In this document: one piece after another, positions 12,501 through 24,500 of the stretch
Layout of the letters: every line of letters begins with the position of its first letter
How positions within the stretch are numbered: the stretch's first letter is position 1
Source of the DNA: Guillardia theta CCMP2712
Lineage: Eukaryota > Cryptophyceae > Pyrenomonadales > Geminigeraceae
Assembly (NCBI RefSeq): GCF_000315625.1
Contig: NW_005434618.1
Coordinates: 207,038 to 271,037, forward strand
Reading direction: 5' to 3'
DNA: 64,000 nucleotides
Program-made: the position numbers and the translations under genes
The notes under the pieces: model-generated
The model's input: the letters and a program-made list of their open reading frames with translations, nothing else
Told to the model about the DNA's origin: nothing
The model's database searches: none

Positions 12501-15500
12501 TCTGATATTGTAATGAGCCTCATCCCAAGCATAGGTTTTGTCAGCGGTGGCACTCGTGTACACCTTCAAACCAGCCACCCTGTGAGATCCGAGGCCTTTA
12601 GCCATTGTGTTTTTGGTGACGCTAGTGTGGTACAAGTCCAAAAGAATGCACAAGATCAATATTTCTGTGTTACTCCAGCACACAAGCAAGGTAGTGTCGA
12701 AGTTCGAGTTGTGCAGAAGGACTCATCGTCATATGGAGGTCGTCAACCAGGCCCTTCCCTTTCGTTCTTGTACGTCGATGAGCCGGAGGTCACTGGAATC
12801 TACCCTAGTCTTATCAAATCTGGTAAACAGACGCTGATCTCCATAACTGGGCGCAATCTGCTTATGCCAGAGGCCTTTTGCAGCTTTGGCAACACAGGAA
12901 GCACTCGGGGGCGTGCCATGACGAGCACTCTACTTACCTGCATGGCACCGCCAATGCCACCAGGCCGATCATATTTACAAATCTCACCCAATCATGGCGG
13001 AAAGCTTGTTGCAAGCCTGGCTATAGAATTTGTTGATCAGCCCGTCATCACAGCAATACAGCCTACACATGTTCTCCTTTCGAGCAGTAGTAGACAGGTT
13101 GTGACGCTGTATGGACAGCATTTCATTGACAAAGAGATGATGTTATGTCGCTTTGGGCAACGAAAGACAGTGCGAGCTCAGGTGGTACAAGACAACAAGG
13201 TTTTGTGCATCTTTCCGAATCTTATTTATGTAGGCAATATGACAGTTTCTGTTGTCGATCATAGTGGATTCTCTTCCAACGAACAGCAATTTGTTGTATT
13301 GCCTTCTATTTTGATAGATAGAATTGTTCCATCCTGGTCATTTGCTGATAGCGGTAGTCTGATAACAATATATGCTCGAGAATTTTTGTCGAAAATTTTG
13401 CTCACTTGCAATTTTGGGAACCGATCAGTGCTTGTAAGGACTGTATCTGACACTCAAAGCATATGTGCTGCTCCACCGGCCGATCCAGAAAATTCGACTT
13501 TATTGGTATATTCCTATGGTATTCTGTTGAAACAATTCAATTTCGAATACTTAAGAAGACCAGAAATTATGCAGGTTGTTCCTTCACGTGTCCCAGCGAA
13601 TGTAAGATCGCAAATAACAATAATTGGATCTTCATTTACACGAGATATTTCTCACTGCTTCTACATTTCCAATCAGTTCATACGAACCGAACTTATTTCG
13701 CATTCTTCCATCATTTGCAGTGTACCAACATTCAATGAGACAATGACAATTAGCCTTGGAATAATGTACAAGAAATATGTTTTACCTCAGACTGTCGACC
13801 TTCAAGTAGTTGAAATGGCAACTCTAGAGAGAGTTAGACCTTCAGTAATTCAGTCATACGTAAGAACTACTATCACGTTGTATGGTTCTGGTTTTGACAG
13901 AAATGAAAATTGTATCTGTAAGTTCTCCAATTCTGAACAATCAGCTGCCATGGTCATATCTAGTTCAATTATAGAATGTTTGATTTATTCTGAATTAGAA
14001 GGGAAACGTTCAGTTGAATTGTTTTTGGAAGGCTCATTTGTTTCCACAATGATAGAAGTAATCAATTCCAAAAACCTTATATTGAGTATTTATCCATCTT
14101 CAGGTCCAATCCAAGGCAACACATTTATACCAATCAATGTCAGTTGCAACAGTCATTTTAGGTGCTTGTTTGATGGAATCGGAAGTGCTTCGGCTCGAGA
14201 TCAAAACGGTACCTGCGGATGTCTTTCTCCAAATGCAAAATTGCCAGGAATACATGAATTCCTTGTATTAAATTCAAGTGCTATTGTGAGCAAACGACTC
14301 AAGTACCAATTTTATTCTACTCCAATCATTCGAAGCATAATTCCCAGTTCAGTGAGTACATTCGCAGGTGTTTACATAGATATTATTGGGTCAGAATTTA
14401 TCCCAGATCATTTTGCGATATTCACTCACAAACCAATTCTGGCTCCCTGCATCTCTTCAACGCATGCAAGGGTTCTGATGCCCTCATATTCTGAGTCGAT
14501 ATTTCATGTACTTGTCAGTAACAACAGGGGAATTTCACTTTCACCCTCAGATGTCATATTCGCATACACTAGACCCATAAGCATTATTGATTTTTCGCCA
14601 AAAATCACAACTGTTGGAAGAATTGTCGACATTTTGATACTTGGTGAAAATATAATCAACGTAGATGGGCTATCCTGCCGCTTTGGCTTCAATCAGACAA
14701 GCAGAGCACACTTTCTTAGTTCTTCGAGGGTTTCCTGTTTGTTTAAAAGTAAGGTTCCTGGTTCCTTTTCCTTGGCGATTAGCAATAATGGATACGAATT
14801 CGCCACTTCACAAAGCTTGGTATTGGTACAAGATTTTGGCCAGGTCATTGAGTTGTATCCAACCAGCGGACCCCATTCTGAGGCAACCAGAATACATGTG
14901 AAGTTGGCAACTTACACAAATCTTGATACAACGCAATTGCGATGTTCGTTCGATGGAGTTCGAACTGCTGTTTTGCATGGTGTGAATGATTCCGTAACAT
15001 GTTTGACACCACCACGGGCTCGTCTGGGAATTTCTTCTTTTTATCTACTGAATGCGGATGTAGTAATGATACAATCCACTGTTTATTTCTATGAAAATCC
15101 AATTGTTACCTCAGTGTTTCCATCCAAAATATCCTCGTCGGAGGAAACTCTAATTACGGTCTATGGACGTGAATTCATTCCATTTGTCACTAGAATGAAA
15201 ATTGGAGATCAGCAGGTAAAATCAAATAACTTAAAGTATATTTCATCCTCAAGTATTCTATGCTTTGTTTTGCAAAACGAACCTACAGCCCTTCAAATAT
15301 TTCTTTCAAACAACGATTTTGTGAACACAGTGCACACTCATACATATCTTGAATTCGAGAAAGCGCCGACCGTTCTACGAATCCATCCCACAAGAACAAG
15401 GTTAGAATCAAAACAACAAATGCTGACAGTAATAGGAATGCATTTTGAGCGGGGCGTGGGTCTGAGCTGTCGCTTCGGACGTGAGATATCGACCTCCACC

Positions 15501-18500
15501 TTGTATTTGTCCTCAACAGCTCTACGGTGCATCATGCCGTCTTTGAAAGCTGGCACGACTTCAGTAACATTGCAAACTGGCACAGATGGAGGGACAAGAA
15601 CAGAAGTCGGGCTTCCTTTGGTTGTGGAGGGCATCTCTATTCTCGCCATCCGTCCTTCTGCCGGCCCGATCCAGGGCGGAGCATCAGTCACGCTTGTAGG
15701 GAACAATCTTCCCTCTCGTCTGCAAAGCATCTCCTTCGGTCCTTTCTCTGCAAAGCTGAGCAGCGTGTCGAGTACACTAGCAGTCTGCCTATCGCCATCT
15801 GCAACGCACAGCGGCCCGCAGCCAATATACCTTGACGCAGAAGCTGTCCACGGACAAATCGAGGGTATGAAACTTGCTTACGAGTACTACGATCTACCCT
15901 CTATGTCGGAGCTGGTGCCGTCCGAGGGGCCGCCGGGAGGAGGAGCCGCGGTGACAGTGACGGGCGGCGGTTTCAGTACGGTTCCTGCCCTTGGTTGTGT
16001 TTTCGGTGATCTTGAGGCGCTGGATACAATCAAGCCCGCAAGCGTGCTAACATCATCGCTGCTTCTTTGCATAGCGCCGAGTGCCCCAAGCACAAGTGGT
16101 CAGACGACCTATGTCGAGTTGATGGACACGCGTTTGCGACTGACCCTGACCAGGAGCGGGCTTGTCTTTGCGTTTGTGAGGCTTGCAGCCATCGAGAAGA
16201 TTCTCCCGTCAGGGACATCCGGAGGGGGGCTTGCAAGGGCTGGAAGCACTTTGACGATCCTCGGACGGGACTTCACCACGTTAGGGTTATACTGCAAGCT
16301 TGGATCGCATAGAATGACTATGAGCGCTTATGTCTCGTCCTCGGTACTTTTATGTCCGCTGCCCAAGACTGTGACAGGACGGCTAAGCCTTGTGCTGAGC
16401 AAAGAAGGACTGGACTTCTCGAACACGGCGTGGGTGAGCATCAGGGAGCATTGTCGAGCAGAAAGCTTGTTACCCAGCGCAGGCTCTGTGGCAGGAGGTA
16501 CACGAGTAGTCGTGAAGACAAGTCCAACCTCGCTAAAGAATGTAGCTCTCAGCGGAGTTAGGTGCACGTTTGGAGATACCGCAGTGCCAGCGGTCGCAGT
16601 GAATGAGTCTTCCTCTGAAGTGACATGCGTTGCCCCTTCAAGGTGGGGCTCTGATCCCAACCGCGTACGGTTTATTCTTGCAACACGGGAGACGGGCGTG
16701 GAGGGATGTGATGGAGCGCTACTCTTTGAGTACCAGGAGGTTGTACGCATACAGGATGTGATACCGTCAAGGGGATCAGTCCGCGGAGGAAGCTTTGTTG
16801 ACGTGGTAGGCAGTGGGTTTATTTCCTCCAAGACCTCTTGCAAGTTTGGAGATACTATGGTGCATGCGTGGGATGAGGCAACTGCATCCTCTTCTACATC
16901 GGTTCGATGTCGCGTGCCTCCTGCTATCGGTGTCGGGGAGGTGTCCGTGAGAGTCAGCGTCAACGGAGGAACGGACTACACTGATACCTCGCTTACATAT
17001 CTGTACGAGCTGAGTGCAACGGTTCAAGCTCTGAGGCCATCCAGAGCATTGAGCGGCGTAGCTGGCCAGATGACCACGGTCATTGGCTATCACTTCCACG
17101 TAGACGCAGAGATTCGATGCAGGTTTGGACCCTTAGATGTTGTCAATGGGAAATACCTGTCTTCATCTCTTGCCCTATGTATCATCCCGATGAGGGCCCA
17201 AGGCACTGTATCTCTGGTCATTGAAACTCCAAGAGGGGTAGAGGCAAGAGGCACGGCGCTATTGGAGCTTCAAAGCTGTCCTGTCAACTTGATGCTTCGA
17301 CCCTCCAGCGGGCCTGTCAGAGGCGGTACAATGATAATGTTAAACCAGGCGTACGACCCTCATTGGCCTATGCTGAATGCTACATGTGTAATAGACGGCG
17401 TGTCATCCAAAGCCGAAACTGTCGGGGGCTCGAGATTCTGCATTTCACCACCTGCAAGCGCTGTAGGCCTGTCGTCTTTGCGAATGTTGGGAGGCGACTC
17501 TGTTGATTTCGTGACCTTGTCTTCTGCCTTTCTATTCTACAGTGACCCGGCTGTCTCCGATATCCTCCCCTCTCGCGGTACGATACGCGGCGGTACCCTC
17601 GTGACCCTCCTGGGCACGGGCTTCCTGCAAGTCGGACTTGCGTGCCGCTTCGGCAGCGAGCCCGCCGGCACGGGCCCCGATGCACGCTGGCTCTCGTCGA
17701 CCATGGCCGTGTGCCTATCGCCGCGGGCTACAAGCCCCGGAAGAGCCGCGCTTGCCGTGAGCCTGAACGCGGGAGCTGACTTCTCGAGGAGCAGCCTCGA
17801 GTACATATACGAGCGAGACGCTACGGTAGACAGGGTCTTGCCGTCGCGAGGAGTCGGGGGGGTAGCGGGGCAGGTGATAACGGTACTGGGACGTCACTTC
17901 GAGCGGGGCGAGGGTCTGAGCTGTCGCTTCGGACGCGGGAGGGTAGAGCGAGCAGAGTACATGACCTCGAGTACTGTACTGTGCTTAGCAGGTGACTTGG
18001 ACATAGCAAGCGAGGTCGTCAACATCCAAGTCAGCAACAATGGTGTTGACGCTTGGAGTGAAGGTCTTTGGTACCAGGACCGGGCCTCATCTGTCTTGCA
18101 GATCAAGCCTTCGATAGGACCTGCTGCAGGTGGCAACACTGTGACGATTGTGGGATTGCATGTCGACACTAGCCGGCCTGATCTTGTACAATGTGTGTTC
18201 GATACCGTACAGATAATTGCAGAGACACGTGGGTCATACACAGCGTGCGTCACTCCTGCCCACGCAGGCTTCGGGACGATAAATCTGACTATCTTGAGGC
18301 AAAGCCTCGTGCTTGCACGGGCATCGTACACATATGTGCATGAGCCACGAGTGCTCCGCATGGTTCCGAGTACAGGCAGTGTAGGCAGTATCACGCAAGT
18401 TTCTATCTTTGGGATGTACTTGTCTTTGCCTGGGCTACGATGTCGCTTTGGGGAGGCATATACCCCTGTAAACCAGACCTTGCAGCTCACGTCCACCCTC

Positions 18501-21500
18501 ATGCAATGCTACACTCCTGCTGTACGGGATCCAGGATCGGTCAAGGTGTTGCTAGGCCTTGAAGGGGACTGGCACTCGAGCGAGGAGCAACGATTCTGGT
18601 ACTTGCCTTTACCTTCAGTGCGTAGGCTATCACCTTCCTTGGCTTTCCCCAGTCCACAGGGCCTAGTTGTGACGGTCTTGGGAGAGCACTTTGAGAGCGG
18701 TGAGGCCCTGACCTGTCGATTTGGGGATCATCAGTCTATTTCTACGACTCTGATCTCCTCAACCAAGCTTATGTGCACTTTGCACGAACACAAGGACACC
18801 TCCTCACTCCTTCTCACGGTCAGCAATGATGGCTCAACCTACTCGCTTCAAGGACTTCCCTTGCATATCCAGCAACCGTCGATATTGGTGGCTTGTTCAC
18901 CGTCTATTGGACCATCCTCCGGGGGAACCGTAGTGACCATGGAGGTTACCCCGGAGCTGATGCCCCCCGCCGTAGGCGTTGGTTGTATGTTTGGAGAGAC
19001 GATTGCTTCTCAAGCCCAGGTATTCGGGTCTGTCATCCGCTGCATATCGCCCAAAGTGCTGGTCCCAGGTCTTGTGAATATAAGTTTGATAGACCAAGAT
19101 ACGGAGCTGGAACTTGTTGCTGGAGCTGTGCCGTACCTCTACTTCGCATCACCCTATGTGCGATCTATCTCACCGTGCATTGGGAGCAGGTCCGGGGGGA
19201 CGCTGGTGCATATAGCAGGTACTGGCTTTCTTCTCAAGGGGGTGTCTTGTCGCTTCGGCAACGCGACAGTCGACGGAGATCGTGCGAGGGCCATAACTTC
19301 TACTCTTGTCGAGTGCGTGTCGCCAGCTGCTGGTGAGATCGGCATGTCAATGGTCGAAGTGAGCTTCAATGGAGTTGATTACACCACGGACGAGATATCA
19401 TTCATGTACAAGGAAGACTTAACCATACACAAGATAATGCCTACCCAAGGAAGAGCTGGGCAGTCAGGTCAAAGTTTGAGCTTGTTTGGCAGCTTTTTAG
19501 ATGATGGACTTCGTCTTGTTTTAGGAAAAACAGAGCTTTTGAACTGTAGGATTCTTTCAGGAAGTATGGCAATGGTGACATTGCCGAATCTCACTCCTTC
19601 AACGTATGCTCTTCAAGTGTTCTCTAGAAGTGATCTTGTCAGTGAAATCAAGTATGAGATTTTAGAACAAACTCTTGTGATTTCAAGGGTTAAACCATCT
19701 ATAGTCCATTTTACTGCAAGAACCTTGGTTACAATACAGGGAAACTCATTCGATTCTGCACAGATTTCGCTTTGTGAAGTTGATGGCAGAAGCTATGTCC
19801 TTGAAAACGTCTCAGTGTCTAGTCAAGGGATACAATTTAGGATGCCTATCATACCATTGGGACGCAAAGTGGTACGTCTCTTTTCGGATGGTTATGGCCT
19901 TCCATTGATCAACTTTACGATTTTGGTTTCACCTGATCCAAGGATTTATGAGATTCGGCCAAGTGTATTTCCAACAAGTGGGGGTACGTTGGCACATGTG
20001 TTTGGATCAGATATGCTCAATTATTCAATCTTGAGTTTTGGGAAAACATTATGGCCACCCACAAGTTTTGTTTCGAGCACATTACTTCGGACCATTGTGC
20101 CTCCCTCAAACTCAGGGATGTATGAAGTTTGGATATCACAAGCCGGCGGTTTACAGATTGATCAAAGTGTCAAGGTCTTGTATGCTACGAATCCATCCAT
20201 TATGCGTGTTTTGCCTTCTATATGTACTAACGAAGGCAGAGTACAAGTAACGATTATAGGGAAGTCCTTTACGAAAGGTTTAGATTGGTTCTGTCGCTTT
20301 GGACTGAAAAACGTTGTTCCAGGACAATTCCTCTCCTCCAGTCTGCTGATGTGCGATGCTGCATCACATGAGTCTGGGCGGGTAATGGTTGCCGTCTCGT
20401 TCAACAGGGTGGACTTCACCGAAGGGACTGTGGCCATTGAATACTACAAAACCTTGAGTTTACATTCTCTGGTACCTTCATTTGGTCCCAGGACTAGGAG
20501 CTCTTTGATTTCAGTGTTTGGTAGTGGCTTCCAAGCAGAGAGTGCCTTGTCATGTAGATTTGGCCATCAAAGCTCGCTGGCAACAGTGATCCACGAGAGG
20601 CTTTTGATCTGCAGAACCCCATCACAGAATCCAGGCTCGGTCAATTTCGCAGTGGTTAACTTGCTAGGATTCAACCTTGGTGGCACTTCATTGGAATTTG
20701 AATACACGGAATTGTGTCCAATTCTACAAGTTTCTCCTTCATCGGCAGCTATAGTGGGTGGAACCGAAATCAAAGTGATATTGGGCTGTCAGTATCCGCA
20801 ATCAGCTCTATGCCGTTTTGGCAACCTCACTGCTCCGGCATACTTTTTGACCGGTAGCTCCCTCCTCTGCGTAACGCCGCAAGCAACGCCTTCCACTGTG
20901 AATCTGGATGTTGTGTCCGAAGATACCTCGAGCGTATCGATCGCTACACTTTTCCGGTTTGAGCACGGAGCACGTGTGTATAATGTGGTTCCGACCTCCA
21001 TGATGCATTCATCACCTCAATCTCAGGTCACTGTGTTGGGTGAGCACTTCGCGTTTTCTTCGACACTGGGTTGCAGATTAGGTGGAAGGACGCTGCTGCA
21101 GGCATATTGGGTGTCTTCATCATTTTTGACTTGTCCGCTCGTGTCTTTCGAACCCGGCAATGTTACCATCGAAGTAACAAATAATGGTCATGACTACAGC
21201 CAGGAGTATTCATACGTTTGTATCTCACCGGATGAGAAACTGGGTATAACGCTCTATCCAACTTATGGGCCCACAATGGGTGGGACTGAGATAACTCTTG
21301 TTGGAGTCAATGTCAGTGCAGTCAGGTTCGGCGACGTTTTATCTCCATGTAGACGACATAGGTCTTCTACTTTGTGCATAGTACCTGCTCATGAGGTTGG
21401 TTTGATACAGATACAGGCACAGACAGCTCCTCAGCAGGAAAGTTTCCCAAATGCTGGATTTTCGTATATAGATTCCCCGTCTTTGTCATTGGTGTTTCCT

Positions 21501-24500
21501 TCGGTGGTACCGCAACAAGAGAGATACCTCATCAAGGTGATGGGATCAGGCCTTGCTAATGAACTCTCCTATTTCTGTCGCTTTGAAAGTGACATTCAAG
21601 CACCCACACGAACTCCGGCTACGATTGCATCAAGTGACGTCGCGACATGCTTCACTCCATCGCTCGTTGCTGGAGCATACTCCATGAGGCTCACATGCAG
21701 TGAGGGCGTACTGATTTCAAAAACATTCTTGAATGTTTTATCTACTCCTCTTCCGGTGGTGACGAAGTTACTTCCGTCTTTGCATTTCTCCAATTCAATA
21801 TCCATGGTCACAGTGTTGGGAAAGCACTTTTTGAAGACCGATGGACTAACGTGTAAAGTGCAGAAATCAGTGATACGCGCAGTATGGATTGACAATGAAA
21901 CCTTGATCTGTCAGCTTCCTCAACTCAATTTCGTTGGTAATGCCACCTTGGAAGTGAGTAACAATGGAGTAGATTTTCCTATGAATTCAAATATTCTTTC
22001 TGTCGTCTCGAGAACCGTGCTCGTGGCGGTAGAGCCATCGACGGTTTGGGGGTTACAGGGTGCCACATTGACCTTGACGGGAAACCATATTATCACAGAA
22101 AGCGATGTTTTGTGCAAATTCAATGTACGCAAGGTCTCAGTCGCACTTCCAATCTCGAGCACTCAAGTCATTTGCAAAATGCCAGCTTCACTCCCGGGTC
22201 TTGTGTCGGTCATGTTATTTTCTCCAGCAACAAAGGCTAATTCAAACTCAGTGTCTGTACAGATAACTTCAGGCATTTCTATTGAGGATTTGCCTCCTGC
22301 TGAGCCATCTTCAGGTCCGCCTGCCGGTGGGACTCAGGTGTACATCAAAGGAGAATTTCTCATCGACGGTACATTCGCATGCAGCTTTGGAAACACTAGA
22401 GTTACAGCAGCACTGGCCTCGAGCAGCCTTTTGAAGTGCGTGAGTCCGGCAGGGAAGAGCGGATGTGTGCAAGTGTCCATCTTGGAACATGTCTCTGGAA
22501 GCGTGATGCCGCTGGCAAAGACTTTCTGCTATGAAAATGTAGCATACATTGAGTCTATTGTTCCAGATAGAGCTCATTGGAGGGAAAGGGTGGTCCTTGA
22601 AGTCTTGGGTGGAGTACTGCTTGACACAGTGAATCTATGTGGAAGAATTGGAGACACCGTAATGCCTTGCAGGTGGATATCATCCAGAAAGGCTAAATGT
22701 CTGGTGACGTTCCCTGCACCTGGGAGTTACTCGTTTGAGATTAGTAACAACTGTCAAGATTTTAGCGGCCGAGGTGCTGAATTTGTTGCTGAGGACCTGA
22801 CGAGAATTGTTGGTATCAAGCCGACGGCTGGTTTCAGCACGGGTGGCAGCACGATCCTGGTGTCACTGAAGCCAAAGCCAACAGACTTGGTCCAGGACTG
22901 GTCGAAGATGCGATTGATGTGTCAGTTCAATGAGCAACTGAGTGCTGCCGAGTTAGTGCAAGGGGGCACAGCTGCCGAACATGTGCGTTGCCTCCAGCCA
23001 ACTTGCGTGCCTACGGAGTCATCAGACTTCAGATTGCTGTATCAGGGCTCAGCTTTCTCGGACACAATTTCCTTCGCATGTAGAGACCCTTCTGTTGCAC
23101 ATTCAATTACACCGTCATTTGGCCCTGTAGGTGGTGGAACGCGGATCTTAGTGAGCGGGGTTGGCTTTACTAACGCTTCCTCATGTTACTTCGGAGTTTT
23201 CAAGACTAGCGGATACATGGTGAGTTCAAAGCTATTCGTTTGTATCGCTCCGACTGCCTTGGGTCGCACCCAATCGCTCATCACAACAATGGGAGTAACA
23301 GAGGTCGATGACTTGTTCAATAGTGCAAAAAGTTCAGTGTTGTTCCAGTATGAAAAACCTATCGTTGTGTCACGCATTGTACCAAATGTATTGATGTCCT
23401 CCAGTACAAAACAGATCAATGTGTATGGATCAGGATTTCGCCCAGGTGCGATTGCAAATTGCAAGTTTGGTGTTCAGGTAGTACAGAGCATTGCGGTTAT
23501 TTCCAGCACAAGATTGCTTTGCTCTACACCTTACTTGGTGAACCATCAGAACATCAGTGTCGAGATCAGCAACAATGGAATCGACTTTTCGAATAGTGGT
23601 CTTCGCATTTCGTTTACCGAATCCAAGGCTGTGATTTTGAACGTGTATCCAAGCACTATCGCAAATGGTGTTTCCGAAGTAATTACTATCACGGGGTCAC
23701 GATCGTTTTCTGATGACAACATCGAATGCCGTTTTGGGAACGAATCATCGCTTGCCCGGCAGATTGAGCCTACCAAGATCTTGTGTTATACTCCGAGATT
23801 TGGGCAAGCAGGTACAATCAGTGTTGAGGTTGTAACCGTGCACAGAGGGTTATATGATGCTGTTGGGATGATTGCGATCGTGGTAAAAAGCGCATTTCAT
23901 ATATCAGCTGTGATTCCGACGAGCGGGCCCACATCTGGTGGCACCTTAGTTTCAATCATCGGAACTAACATGCCATCAGGCGGCTTTGAATGTAAATTGC
24001 GGGCACGCGGGCACCTGATTGAGCAAATGGGAATCACTATTTCCAGTACTGTCGTCTTGTGCAATACTCCTCCTGTGGAGAAACCTTCTACCTATCAATT
24101 GGACTTTGGGGAAGCAAGACAGGTACAGCCGGTGCAGTTCTTCTACCAATATTACTTGCAGCCGCGGGTTTTCCATGTCACCCCAACAGAGGGAGCAGCG
24201 GAAGGTGGTACCATGGTCACTCTAATTGGAGAGAATTTCATTCCGTTGCAAGAGGTGTCATTCGCCTTTGGGGAAAGTATGAGCTCATCAGAAGTCGTCT
24301 CGTCGACATTCGTATTGTGTACTGCTCCAACTCATGAGCCAGCAAACGTCAGTATCAGCCTTTCAGTCAACTTCCATGATTACACATCTAGCGGAGCTTC
24401 ATTTCACTATCTCGCTCCAGTCGACGTTCTCGCTCTTTTTCCAAGTGTAGGACCAACGACTGGCGGAACGCACGTTACAATCAGAGGTACAAAATTTCTG

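Noticed and set aside
10941-12990. CRISPR-like or satellite array
   Set aside because: Units are 792 bp, coding and in frame, with no spacer structure.
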